Shown: positions 10,853-21,420 of the stretch, one piece after another
How the letters are laid out: each line of letters starts with the position of its first letter
How positions within the stretch are numbered: position 1 is the stretch's first letter
Source of the DNA: Sphagnum compactum
Lineage: Eukaryota > Bryophyta > Sphagnopsida > Sphagnales
Assembly (NCBI GenBank): GCA_965153455.1
Contig: OZ234503.1
Coordinates: forward strand, 11,289,118 to 11,353,117
DNA: 64,000 bases
Direction of reading: 5' to 3'
Position numbers and translations under genes: made by a program
The notes under the pieces: generated by a model
Database searches by the model: none
Told to the model about the DNA's origin: nothing
The model's input: only the letters and a program-made list of their open reading frames with translations

Positions 10853-11949
10853 CATCCATCCTCCAGGGTACCTTGGTTCACGCTAGGTCACTCTGTCAGA
10901 AGCAGGGTGACGCAATCAGTCACAATTGTCAGGGCGGTAACTGGCGCCAAGTTGGTACAATATGGACCCACAGCTCGTGGGCGGGGAGGGTCGTTGGGGG
11001 AGGCCACTGCATTTCAGTATGAACGAGGCATCCACCCATGGATACCGACAATTGCACAATGCCTTGAAACATGTAAAACTCGTGGGCATGCAACTTCCTA
11101 TTTCAAACCTCCGACTAATTTGGGGTTTTTCCGCGGCTGAAGGAAATAGCAATTTAGCTGGTGGCTGAAGCCTGAAACCAGTTTGACCAGTCCTTACATT
11201 TAATATATCTCTCACTTTCTCCTTCTCCCACAACGCAGCAGCCTCTTATCACAGACTATTGACTCCACACTGCACAGATCTTTCAGCACTGGTGTTTTTT
11301 CCTGGCAAAATTTAGCCAGTTTGTTAAATTCTTTTCCAAAGTGGTTGTAAATCTGTTTTTATTTGGGTTTCCTGTATCGCCAAATGTCTTTTGAATTTTT
11401 CTGTTAATAAACTGCCAGATTTCTCTATTGGGTTCTAGCATACTTTATCCTTTTTACTTTCATATCGTGTTTATAGGCAAATTTGGCTAAACTATCTTAT
11501 GGATGATCCCCACTTCAGCTACATCAGAAAACTGAAAGCTGAAACCCTGCTTCAGCAGAGACTGATTCGTCTGCTGGCTTACTAGAAGTACGAGTGACCA
11601 GCAGCCCCACGTGCCCTAGTAAAAGTAAACTGGGATAGTACAGCTAGGCCCCCTTCCCCAGAGAATTTTTTTCGGGAAGAGACATTTTATTTGCCAACCC
11701 TACAGGATGTTTGACAACGCGAGGTTTGCCACGTTTGCCATCAGCTATGGGAACCTATGTACATGTTATTTTCCTTTAGTGAAATTGGGAGTGTTAATCA
11801 GGGATGTTTGGGAGATGTTGCCGAACGGATTGCCTCCAATTACCTTCCAATTACCATCTAATCATCTAGTTAGGAGGAATTGACTCCCACTGCAAGAAAT
11901 GGATCCCGAACTGGTCTGGACACGAAACCCCGCACAAGTGCCTGCGAAT

Positions 11950-13240
11950 ATTACCATACATGTTTAGCACTGTTCACCGCGTAGATACCATATCATTCCA
12001 ACTGATAATCGGTAACTGCGTACCGTTTCTCATGGCCGTCCCCAGGCCCCGTCTTCTCCATTCTGAGTTGTTAGTTACGGTCGAAGGTGCCGCCAGCCGC
12101 CCAGGAGCTTTTCAAGGAGCAACTTCTAATCTTCTAGCGGTTCGAAATTCTTGGCGGATCGAGGGATTGAGAGTATGCCTTTTCCAAATTAGCCTTGTTG
12201 ACTACGGAAACCCCGCTGGATGGTATGGCACTCATCTATTTTGCAAATTTACGTCCCCCAAAGGAGCTTCAGCTTCATCAGAGTCCTTTACGGTACAATG
12301 AGAGTACAAGTAAACATCTCCTACGGATTTGCCCCCACAGACTTACTTCCTGTTTCAAGACAGGCACGGAACCGTTAATTGTTCGCAGACAGGATCACTA
12401 CAATGTCACATATAATAAGACGCATTAAAGAATTCAATGGGAGTCACTGCAGAATAGTTTCCTTAAGAATATTCCCAGGTAGAAACCTCCAAAACTTCTT
12501 GTTAGAATGTTATTTTTTGTCATCCTGGGCTTCACAGTTGAGTTTCAGTTTGAGTAATTTCAGTCCTCTTTCCGTTATAGTTCACTATTTGTGTGACTAT
12601 TGTGGGAACCAGTACGTAGTCTCAACTACATCTGCCACACCACCTTCACCTGAGGCATCTTCACATATGCAGGCCAGAGTTTGACAAACTCCAGCTTGTT
12701 TGACCCTGGAATGGCAGGCCCGGCTCGCCGATTTGGCCGACTAGACTAGCTTGTTTGACCTGTCGTCGTTGTAAGATCATCAGACAAAACCCTGATTACC
12801 GTTTCGAGAATTTCAAAAGCTCACTAGTCCCCAAACATCAGGCATTACATCATGGTTCACGTTCAAGGAGCCCACCAAACAATGTGCATTTGCCTCCTCA
12901 TGAAACTTGAGGATCATGCCCGCTTGCTTGCTGATCCATGTGATCAACTGCAAATCGCTGTAGTATTATTCGCCAGATGAGCACCATCATCTGATGAGCT
13001 GAAACTTCTTGCAATACTACGAGCCAGCTAGTCTTCCCCGTACAAGGACTTTGAACATCGATCCGCAGTGTCTGGGACTCCTGGACTTTCTCATTTCCTC
13101 AGTTGAACAATATGAGCTGCTCTCCGACGGGACGAATGCCTTTATGTCACGAAATTTCTTGTGGCCGACTGCAGCTACGATCACGTTTCTATGTTAGTGC
13201 ATTGAACAATCGGAGTATTCAGTGGGATGGTGCTGCACAG
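11950..13240. other. upstream region of member C, no supported gene
   Basis: Several overlapping open frames (113, 77, 101 and 62 codons) show no domain. The segment at about 13,100-13,160 shares words with the upstream regions of B and relic A, so it is better read as promoter-proximal sequence of the cysteine-rich unit. Confidence 0.4.
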
Positions 13241-13244
13241 AATC

Positions 13245-13280
13245 TATATAAACTCCCCCAGGAGTCTGATATCTTCACAA
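13245..13280 (+). promoter_or_regulatory. core promoter of member C
   Basis: TATATAAA at 13,245-13,252, followed by CTGATATCTTCACAA at 13,266-13,280 and an AGCTTGATCG block. The second element recurs at equivalent spacing in unit A and member B. The expected transcription start falls inside or next to it. The leader to the ATG at 13,628 would be about 350 nt. Confidence 0.6.
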
Positions 13281-13627
13281 CTGGCCCATCAGCTTGATCG
13301 CCTCCTACTTACAGCCTGCACTCGTTGAACCCCGCCACTCTGATAGCGAGTTCCAATTCCAGCACGTACATTTCATCTTAAATTCCGACTTCTTTGTCTA
13401 CATTTCTGGGTGCCTCACCTTTGAAGTTCAACCTGATTGATTGAAAGCTTCCAGCTACTGGTCCACATTCTCCTGATTGCGAATTCTGCTTTAGCTTGCG
13501 TAACAGTGGGCGCAGAACGTTTCGATCTATTCTTGGAAGATTTCCTCACTTGCCATCCTCTAATTTCCAGTACTTTCTCTCTCTGATTTCTTATCAATCC
13601 ACTCACACACTTACAAATCTTCGCACA

Positions 13628-14068
13628 ATGGCATTCATCATTGCTCAGAGACAGATGGTTATTACCTATGGCGAACCCGCACCCAATTGCCAAGGCAGTA
13701 AAGTTTCTCCATGCGAATATTGCGGATCGGCAGGAGGTTGCGGTCGACGTGTTTCGACATCCCATGTTGTCCCCGAAGAGATTCGGAACCCACAAGCAGG
13801 TGGCGACGACATCAAAGGTGATCACACAGTCGGATTCTCAGATGGCACTCGGGCTGTGATTGCTTTTCCAGACCTGCGGCACCGATGCACAAGATTTCCC
13901 TCCCCAGTGTGCGGTCGAGGACGAGCGAGCTTGATCTATGCAGGGAAGTTCAATACTGCTCCAACTTCACATGATTCATATCCCGCTCCAACTTTGACGG
14001 AGCCGGATCCTCAGCATAAGTGCACGAGTTATCCCTGCCCCCGCTGCGGGAAGGGCTATAATAATTGA
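13628..14068 (+). CDS. cysteine-rich small protein, family member C (146 aa)
   Basis: Same unrecognised family as member B. Layout: an N-terminal block with Ala6-Gln7, Ile12, Tyr14 and NCQG at 20-23; a cysteine cluster at 29, 32 and 38 within a CEYCGSAGGC segment; PEE at 49-51; KGD-x-T-x-GF at 63-70; then two copies of a short motif, HRCTRFPSPVCGRG (85-98) and HKCTSYPCPRCGKG (130-143). The first copy has Ser92 where the second copy and member B have Cys. B lacks the second copy. The start is the ATG that aligns with B; a longer frame back to 13,496 has no ATG. The protein is hydrophilic, with no signal peptide or membrane segment, so an intracellular product is likely. Its near-identical mirror copy is at 37,073-37,513. 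The CysX2Cys-type pairs could bind zinc (inference). Confidence 0.7.
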   Translation: MAFIIAQRQMVITYGEPAPNCQGSKVSPCEYCGSAGGCGRRVSTSHVVPEEIRNPQAGGDDIKGDHTVGFSDGTRAVIAFPDLRHRCTRFPSPVCGRGRASLIYAGKFNTAPTSHDSYPAPTLTEPDPQHKCTSYPCPRCGKGYNN

Positions 14069-14350
14069 TGAGGCTGCGACCGTGAGCTTTCGTCACTCAA
14101 TATCTTGAAGATATTGAAATTCTCGACGAGTTCAGAAATTCTCATAACTCCTGTTCGACCAGGTCGGTTTGAACGTAATTTCAGAATCAACGGATTGCAA
14201 TCAGCATTCTGAATTCACTTATTTATTTGATGATATATTTTCGTTCAATCGCACTTGAGTTGTTTGTTTGTTGTCCCGTCATTCTTTTCGGTGTGCATAT
14301 AAAGATTCATTGTGCTATAGATTTTATTAAAGCCGTATTTACAATATTGT

Positions 14351-14551
14351 CGCTAGCTATAGTATAGCTACTATACTTAGCATTCAGATCCTGATTGTTA
14401 GTCAATAAGAACTCGATTGGCCGCCACTTTCTCCGAGATTAAAATGTATAGGTTGATCGAGAGATCCAGGATGGTCATCCAAACATTTCCTTTGTACATT
14501 GGATCTGCATTGAATCCTCTTATAAAAATAAAGTGGAGTAATATGGCTACT
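14351..14551 (+). repeat. 3' flank block of member C shared with B
   Basis: Mirror of 36,590-36,790. It contains the words shared with 8,475-8,660 near B, and AGCTATAGTATAGCTACTAT, a self-complementary stretch at about 14,355-14,375. Sequence from 14,069 to 14,978 has no other gene; short frames there show nothing. Confidence 0.45.
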
Positions 14552-14978
14552 TAAATACTGTGTCCAGCCTTCCCCCGTGTCTTCGTAAACTTAGTGTGTT
14601 CTTCCGTACTAACTAAATCTGAACTAAATCTGCCTTAATATTGATGTCTCCATTTGCTTCCAGAATCAAACTAGTGTACACTGTACATGCCGAGCATAGT
14701 TGCAAAAGTTCAGAATTATTAAACAGACATGATGTGCAGCTGATCACCTTTATATTGTTTCTATAGTTCGCACAACTCAAGAACATGATGCTCGATGATG
14801 ATAGAGCTGTCATATACATTGTTCAAAAGTTATGCACATTTGCCTTGAACCTTGCCACCTAATGCACATGTTGTCGACGTGGTTTCTCTTGGATTCATCG
14901 ATTCCTGTTTACTTCGATGAACCTCGATACAAAATCAGATTTAACTTCAGGTGCAAAGTTAGTTATATAGTGTAATTG

Positions 14979-15260
14979 TTGATACTTTTGTTGGCAGAGT
15001 ACATTTCAAGCTATTATCAAGCTGAGCCAGAAGAATGTGTCCGTAGGGAGGGGTAGAGAACCCCAAAGTGTAAGAGTTACTAGTAAAATACTTAGTACAC
15101 TAGTCTGCTCTAAAGAGACTCAAGCGAATAAGGTTGACCTTTCATGAGTCATGATAATCCTTCAGGTTGTGTAACTGTATAAGAAGAAGCTTGTATCAAT
15201 ACAGATGCAGATCTCCTCTCCTAAGTATCTCTCTTGCATTATTCTCACATGGTATAGAGC
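14979..15260 (+). mobile_element. Copia-type LTR end and primer-binding site
   Basis: At 15,250-15,260 the sequence TGGTATAGAGC, after TTCTCACA, matches the primer-binding site TGGTATCAGAGC complementary to initiator tRNA-Met, with one base deleted. This is typical of Ty1/Copia elements. The upstream 270 bp has a TATA-like GTATAAGAAGAAG and CT-rich sequence, as in an LTR. The LTR's left edge is a guess; TGTTGATA at about 14,978 is one candidate. A gag fragment follows. Confidence 0.5.
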
Positions 15261-15502
15261 TTGGTTAAGTAATCTAAGATGCATTTGTTTACACAATGTA
15301 AATAATTGCACAAGAGATCATCAAAGAAAATGAGTAGATGTCAAACCTGTATAATGATTGAGGGATTCATGATACACATGATCTCAATCATACAAAACAA
15401 AATCTGTAAAATACAATCCATCATGGACCACATGATACATTCACCAAAACCTTGTACAACAAATAAATGGTAAAGAAACTTGACATACGCATGTAACTAA
15501 AT

Positions 15503-16131
15503 TTGATGGAACTTTTTATAACATATGGGTTCATAGATTGACATTGATATGAAAAGTCGAAAAATTATGGAATATCATAAATGGTGCTGTACCAAAGTCG
15601 ATAGCTCCAACTGCAGCCCAAATTACTACATGTACTCTAGCTTTGCCTGCCATAGGAGCAAGAAGCATCAATTGGTGGGAGGAAAGGGACATTGTCTCTT
15701 ACCATATATTAATAGTTGCTTGGACAATAATGTCGTACACATGTTCAATCATGTGCAACATCAAATTTAGCATGGATAGAACTAGCAAGATTGTTCCAAT
15801 CTCAAGATGTTCTAGAACCAAAATGCATCTAAAGGATAAGTTTTATACCTTGAAGATGAAGGAAAGTGACAATGTTACAAAACACGTCCATTTGTTTGGA
15901 GCAAATCTCCATCAACTAACTACCATAGGTGCAGCCATGCTAGATGACGAAGCAATTATTTGGATTATGAGGAGTATGCCTCCAAGCCATAAAACATTCA
16001 TAAGTTTTTTAATGAGACAACCTAACTTGATTCTTCAATCTTTGATCACAAACTTGATCCAAGAAGAAACATTGATGAAAGAGTACATGTTCATGATCTA
16101 TACAATGAAAGTTCATCAACTCTTTATGTGA
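15503..16131 (+). pseudogene. Copia gag fragment (left arm)
   Basis: Translation from 15,503 gives FDGTFYNIWVHRLTLI, a stop, then EKLWNIINGAV. A frameshifted continuation carries LKMKESDNV, LHQLTTIGAAMLDDEAI, IMRSMPPSHKTF and LIQEETLMKEY. This is the UBN2/gag-polypeptide pattern of Ty1/Copia: the Trp-rich start, the Leu-Lys-Met spacer, the acid Asp-Asp-Glu then Met-Pro-Pro segment and the terminal Glu-Glu. At least one stop and one frameshift kill it. No zinc knuckle, protease, integrase or reverse transcriptase follows, so only the element's 5' end is present. Confidence 0.7.
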
Positions 16132-16139
16132 GGAAGAAA

Positions 16140-17305
16140 TATTCAAAGTACAACATAAATAAATTCACAAAGTACAATAATTTTTGTCTAAGGTAGTTGC
16201 ACAAGTTAAGGTGGCTCAAAAGTGGTAAGAGTTCTAGTCCCAAAAGTCCAAAATTGACATGACACGACCATTTTGCATCAATGGTCAAGATTAAAGCATG
16301 CTAAAGTATAACAAAAAAGTAGTCCTCATGAGTAAAAATACACAAATTTGTGACAAGTAAATTAGAAAATAGGTGGTGCTTTATGAGATTGTCCTTTTGA
16401 ACTACATGAGGGCATCAAATGTGATATGTTGAAGTTTTTGAAAGTTTTAAAAGTTGTATCAAACGTTTTTAAAACCTACTTTCAATCAGTGAAAGCACAT
16501 TATGGGGCCTCACTTTGGGCACTTTCACAACATGTATAGAATGTCTATTTTTGCAAAATGTGTTGCATCATTACTAGGAGATGTGGTCCCAACCATTACA
16601 CAATGCACTCATTTTTTTATGAATTAGACCAATTCCACTATATTAACATTATAGTGACATTTGGCCTAACGTAATGGAATGGGCTAGTGATCAAAGTTGC
16701 ATGGTAATGACCAATCAAACCTTAGTGGATTGGTCTAATGATACTATCTAACACAATCATGGAAAACCATCCAACGGTTCAAATTAGGCCTTCTTTTGCC
16801 ATTGGATCAAATGATTAATTAAAAATATGGCAAGTCCTTTTCCATTGAAATTATGCCATGTGGCATGTGTAGGCATTCACTTGATGTGTTGCCACATGGC
16901 AAGCATAGGCATCCAATTATATGTTGCCATGTGGTAAACATTAAACATCCAATGAAATGTTGCCATGTGGCAAGGCGAGGCCAAGGCACCTATCCACTAG
17001 GTACTTAGGACTAGTCGGCCCAGGTTAAAAAACCTAACCTACTAGGAAGCTTAACATGGCTAATGAAACCTAGTAAGCTTAACCTAGGTTCGTTTTGCCA
17101 ACTAGGTTGCAAGATTTAAGACTTGAACCCCTCACCTACATTTTGAAAGGCCAAGTCCTCAACTATTGTACCACTTCCTTTTTATGTGAAATAACATGTC
17201 AATAAAAATTCATAACATTTTCTTTCAACTTACTTGAATAGCTTAATTAATAGATTTGCTTGCTTTAAGCTAACTTAGAATACGTACCTAAATAAACATA
17301 GGCTA
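16140..17305. repeat. non-coding part of left arm with clustered TGCCA-CATGGCA words
   Basis: Between about 16,852 and 16,975, TTGCCACATGGCAA or its complement TTGCCATGTGGCAA (or a shortened form) occurs four times. It alternates with AGGCATCCAAT-like words at roughly 40-bp spacing, giving a small inverted-and-direct repeat cluster around a CACATG core. No gene is seen in the rest. The mirror copy is at 33,836-35,001. Confidence 0.55.
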
Positions 17306-17424
17306 CCTAGGCTATATTGTAAGTTAACCCTAAGTTATATAGTTACATTTAGGTTATGTAGGCTACCCTAAACTACGTAGGTTATATTTAGGCTATAATT
17401 AGGTTATGTACAAGTACGCTTACA

Positions 17425-18112
17425 TTATGTTGGCTATACCTATGTTGGTTATATATATGTGGGCTATATTAGGTTGGTTAAACATATATTGACTATTTTT
17501 ATGTGTCTATACATAGGTCGACTATACCTATGTTGGTTATACCTAGGTTGGCTATACTTAAGTTGATTAAACTTATGTTGGTTATACCTATGTTGGCTAT
17601 TCTTATGAACTAGCTATACCTAGGTTGGTTAAACCTATGTTGGCTATTTTTATGAACTGGTTATACCTAGGTTGGTTAAACCTATGTTGGCTATTTTTAT
17701 GAACTGGTTATACCTAGGTTGGTTAAACCTATGTTGGCTATTTTTATGAACTGGTTATACCTAGGTTGGTTAAACCTATGTTGGCTATTTTTATGAACTG
17801 GCTATACCTAGGTTGGTTAAACTTATGTTGGCTATTATTATGTTGGTTAGACCTAAGTTGATTAAACCTATGTTGGCTATACCTATGTTGGCTATTTTTA
17901 TATTGGTTATACTTATGTCAACTATATCTATGTTGACTATTCTTATGCTGGTTATACAAATATTGCATATTCTTATGTTGGCTATAACCTATGTTGGTTA
18001 TTATTATGTTGGTTATTATTATGTTGGCTATACCTAGGTTGGCTAAACCTATGTTGGTTATACCTATGTTGGCTATTCTTATGTCGGTTATACCTAGGTT
18101 GGCTAAACTTTA
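17425..18112. repeat. 15-bp-period minisatellite, left
   Basis: Units resemble TATGTTGGCTATACC with many substitutions. Because 15 is a multiple of three, long frames run through it giving (M-L-x-I-P/F)n on both strands; I take these as a by-product. Within it, 17,607-17,841 is a higher-order block: GAACTGG-TATACCTAGGTTGG recurs at 17,607, 17,654, 17,701, 17,748 and 17,795, exactly every 47 bp. The array ends where a coiled-coil pseudogene begins. Confidence 0.85.
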
Positions 18113-19760
18113 TGCTACCTTCAAGACCAAGTTCTGCAATTAGCCTAAATGTATTGGAGAAATTTAGACTGCACATAGGAGGTTCGTCATGTACAAGTTC
18201 CAAAGGTCAAATTCCTAGGTTTCATACACCAAGGTCTGGGCAAGGGATAGAAGCATAATTGGATGAGCATAATAGAATTGCTAATATGTTTCAACAGGCA
18301 ACAAAATATAGTGTACAGATGACAAATATTTTACTTAGACTTTCTAATCTAAAGATAAAAGATAAGTAGATTATAAAGGAAAAGGATAAATCTAAGAAAA
18401 ACTTATAGGGGGCTTTGGAGAAAGAGCAGAAGCTCAAAGTAGAATTGCATGATAGGAATAATGAGATTAGTTAGGTATTGGCAAAATTCCAAATAGCTAG
18501 ACAGGGGATCAAAAACATGAAGCAATAGAACAAGGATTTGGAGAACATCAAAATAGAAAGGGATACCTTGTAGGCAATTTTAAAGGAGACAAATGCCAAT
18601 TATTGGAATTTAAAAGGCAGAGAAAGATACTCTAAGTGTGTAGCATACCAAACTTCAAAAAGACTACAAAACATGGAGGAAATTCTCTTGAAGCAACATA
18701 AGAAGTTGGAGGAGCTCAAAATGGACAATGCCAATGCCTATGAAGCAAAAAACGCGGTACAATGACAAGTTGATCAAAGGCATGCACAAATGGACAGAAA
18801 TTTATAGAAGTAGAAGGCTTTTAATGAAAAGTTACACAAACTTCTTAAAGAAACCCAGAAGGTAAAACCCTTCAATATGATTTTTTTTCCAAAGATAATA
18901 GTGAATTTAAGAAACAAAATATTTTGCTTGAAGTTAAGTTCAATGCATTATCAATGGAAGAGAAAGATGTAGACCTCTAGTGGGATGTAGTTTAGGACAT
19001 TGTCCAAAAAGACATTGGCAAGGTCTACAGAAGCTATGAGAGAACTGAAAGGTTGTTCAAACACAAGATTTTTCAAATGGACAAAATTATGCCATCATTT
19101 AAATATGAGCCATTAGTTTTGTCTCCATAACCATAGACTTCAAATGAGGAAGAAAATAAAAGGAATACTAATGGGGCAAGACCATCAGGTACAAGAATAA
19201 CAAAGGAGCTAATAGACCTCAGAGGAGGCAAGGATAGCCCTCACAAGGAGGCAACTAGTGAAATGTTTGCATTAGAACAGATTCTAGAACCAATAATGTT
19301 TGTTCTACAAAAGGATAGTTCCTAGGAGTATGTATTTACAACCACAAAAATAGGGGAGCAAATACAACTTGAAGAACATATAATTAAGAAGATTAGTAAG
19401 GTCGAATCAAGCTTGTGTCAAAATTGTAGCAACAGGAGCAGACTCAACTTATGTCAAATCTATAGTCTCATCAGCATCAACAAGTTGTGTCAAAGCTACA
19501 ATACAAATTCAAATTATATTAGATTTGTAGTCACAACACTAGCCATAGTGACATCAAAGTTATAGTCACAAGAGCAGAGAGCAACACAAATAACTACACA
19601 TTTGTTAATAGAGGCTAGAATAACAACAACACATAGAAAATCAGACAATGCTTTAAACTGTAGTATATATAGACAAAGCAGACTGTAATACAATTAGAGC
19701 CAATTGTAGTACAACCATAGTACATTCTAATATAGACATATTAGATTTTTGATTAACAAG
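18113..19760 (+). pseudogene. decayed coiled-coil protein of an LTR element (left copy)
   Basis: One frame can be followed for over 600 nt through many stops, with a heptad-like Lys/Glu/Leu-rich translation: GALEKEQKLKVELHDRNNEI, RLQNMEEILLKQHKKLEELK and KYN-type segments ending YTNFLKKP. After frameshifts it continues to a RGGKDSP-H/K-KEA block near 19,230. The inverted copy (26,800-27,960) keeps the same segments, with LKLQKELEELKVDNANLYSK and GGKDSPKKEV. Nearly all in-frame stops are TAG where Gln fits. It lies just upstream of an LTR, the place of the extra or env-like frame in some plant LTR elements; this assignment is tentative. No pol domain is seen. Confidence 0.55.
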
Positions 19761-19843
19761 ATAAAAAACAACTCATATTTAGCTTTCTTAACACATTTTT
19801 GATCCAGAATTTCAGGACGTAATTCAGATTACGGGTGGAATAA

Positions 19844-20270
19844 TGTTAAGGGAATAATTACTTGTGTAATTATTAGTTAATATATTTTTGTTTACCTAGT
19901 AATTATTTTAGGAATTATTAGCTAGATTACATAATTTTTTATCACCATTTGAATTTGAATACAACATAGGATTTTTTTTTGTTGATGATATCTTTGGAGA
20001 ATAGGAAGAGTTGAGGTTCATTATATCATTGTAAGAACATGGAGTTTTGATAAAGTATGAAAGAAGCACATTTTGATTTCTAGAAAAGCTTTGTTTCCAT
20101 AGTTAAATTTTATTGTTTTGATGTTTTTTATCATATTTTCATTGCTGAATTTTATTTCTAAAACTAGTTCTAAGTAGGTATGAATGAGTAAAATCTATTT
20201 GTATTAATTTTGTTACATTTCAGTCCAGATTTTAAACCAAAATATAGGATTAGAAATTATGTATTTCCCA
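19844..20270 (+). mobile_element. LTR, left copy
   Basis: A purine-rich GGGTGGAATAA tract precedes TGTTAAGGGAATAATTACTT, the usual polypurine tract-LTR start pattern. The block ends TATTTCCCA at 20,270. The same block, diverged, recurs at about 25,700-26,128 in direct orientation and partly at 26,130-26,340 inverted. Ends are placed from TG...CA and the extent of similarity. Confidence 0.5.
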
Positions 20271-20284
20271 AGGATTATAACCAA

Positions 20285-20990
20285 GGGAATGCACATGGGA
20301 ATGATGATGCAGTGCATGGCCATGGTGTGAGAGGGACAAATTCAAATATAATGGGAAGATGTCAATCTGAATGGTGAAGAGCTGAATGTGATTTTGTAAA
20401 TGATGGTGGGGTTTTCATTGCAAAAGGTTCGATGGTTGCATGTGACCCACAAGAAACAGTTCTTGATGATAGGCTTAGGGAGGACCATGTTAGGCTTTGC
20501 ATCTTGTATTATCCTACAACTATGTCAATAGTGATGACCATTTGGAAATGGTTACAGGCTCAGACAATTCTTGATGGGTACCCCTTTAAAAAACATCTCA
20601 TAGCATGTAACGAAACCCACATACTAGATGTTGATTATGTGGGAACAATTGGTGTAAAAGAAAAAAAAATTCCTTTCATAAGAGGAAGTGAAATGTAGCT
20701 GACTTTAAAGGTTCCATTTCTAGAATTAAGAAAATGCTACTAGAGGAGTTAGTGCATAATGTGGGTGCAACAAAATGTTGCACAATGAATTGTTGTCAAC
20801 ATTTTCTTTGTGGAAATACCTTGTTGTTGAAATAAGAGTTTTGGAATTTGTCCTTTGAATACCATAGAACATATGGTTTAAATATTCCAAGAAGGTTGCA
20901 TACGAGGGGAGGTGGAAGCTGATGAAAATTTATCATTATTCAAGGGTTTGGACATCTATGAAACTGCTTGGTACTAGATCGTTGGTCTTT
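20285..20990 (+). pseudogene. unidentified, probably element-encoded protein fossil
   Basis: A continuous translation runs from 20,285 with one TGA inside SEW-stop-RAECDF (fits CGA to TGA). It continues through FVNDGGVFIAKGSMVACDPQ and LREDHVRLCILYYP to the stop at 20,696-20,698. After a frameshift, coding-like sequence resumes: KKMLLEELVHNVGATKCC, MNCCQHFLCGN, EFWNLSFEYHRTYGL, IPRRLH, and finally a QG-x-D-I-x-E-T-A-W-like block at 20,945-20,975. The cysteine cluster (CC, CC and HF) looks like a zinc-binding region. I cannot name the family with certainty; the style suggests a mobile-element protein. It begins directly after the LTR. Confidence 0.4.
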
Positions 20991-21420
20991 CCAAGATATT
21001 ATTTTATATAGGTTATTATTGGCTATTCTATACTATTTTACCTGAGGTCATTATATTTTATTTTAGATTATTATATTTAGGATAAAATAACTTATAATAA
21101 CTAAAGTAGAATGGCCTTGAATAACCTAAAGTATAACTTGAAATAACATATATTAACTTAAAATATAAAAATATAAAAGCTTATAATAAGCTAACTAAAA
21201 TACCTTAAGGTATAATAACGTATAATAGTTTAGGGTATAATAATTTATAATAGCTTATAATAAACTTATAATAATGTAAGGTATAAGTTAGAATAACTAA
21301 AATAGTTTAAAATAATATAAGGTATATCATAAAATGACATATATAAGGTATAAACCTATTTACTATAATAGATTATAATAATGAATTATGTCAACTAATA
21401 GTGAAACACAATGTTTACAT
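20990..21420. repeat. degenerate AT-rich array (TATAATAACTTA-like)
   Basis: Words such as GTATAATAAC, TTATAATAGC and AAAATAACC recur irregularly without a clean period. Similar words return at 25,020-25,310. Confidence 0.5.

Larger units (their letters stand above)
10853..17305 (+). repeat. left arm of a large near-perfect inverted repeat
   Basis: Every position x compared corresponds to the complement of position 51,141 minus x in the right arm, with no length change across 6,453 bp; all matching reading frames obey the same sum. I saw one substitution by spot checks (G at 16,186 against a T-run at 34,955). The arm holds promoter and coding region of member C, a Copia LTR/gag fragment and a repeat-poor 3' part. 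Exact identity ends at 17,305. Open frames at 10,799-11,233 and 11,960-12,684 inside the arm have no recognisable domain and are not called. Confidence 0.93.

Noticed and set aside
11960-12684. Overlapping frames of 113, 77 and 101 codons upstream of member C
   Set aside because: No domain, mutual overlap, and location in the promoter-side sequence of the gene unit.
13415-13825. 136-codon frame antisense to member C (and mirror at 37,316-37,726)
   Set aside because: Overlaps C on the opposite strand; the family alignment with B supports the C frame, not this one.
17813-18037. Long hydrophobic frames of M-L-x-I-P repeats on both strands (also at 30.7-30.9, 33.3-33.7 kb)
   Set aside because: They follow automatically from a 15-bp tandem repeat lacking stop codons; both strands are open and no start context or flanking domain supports a membrane protein.
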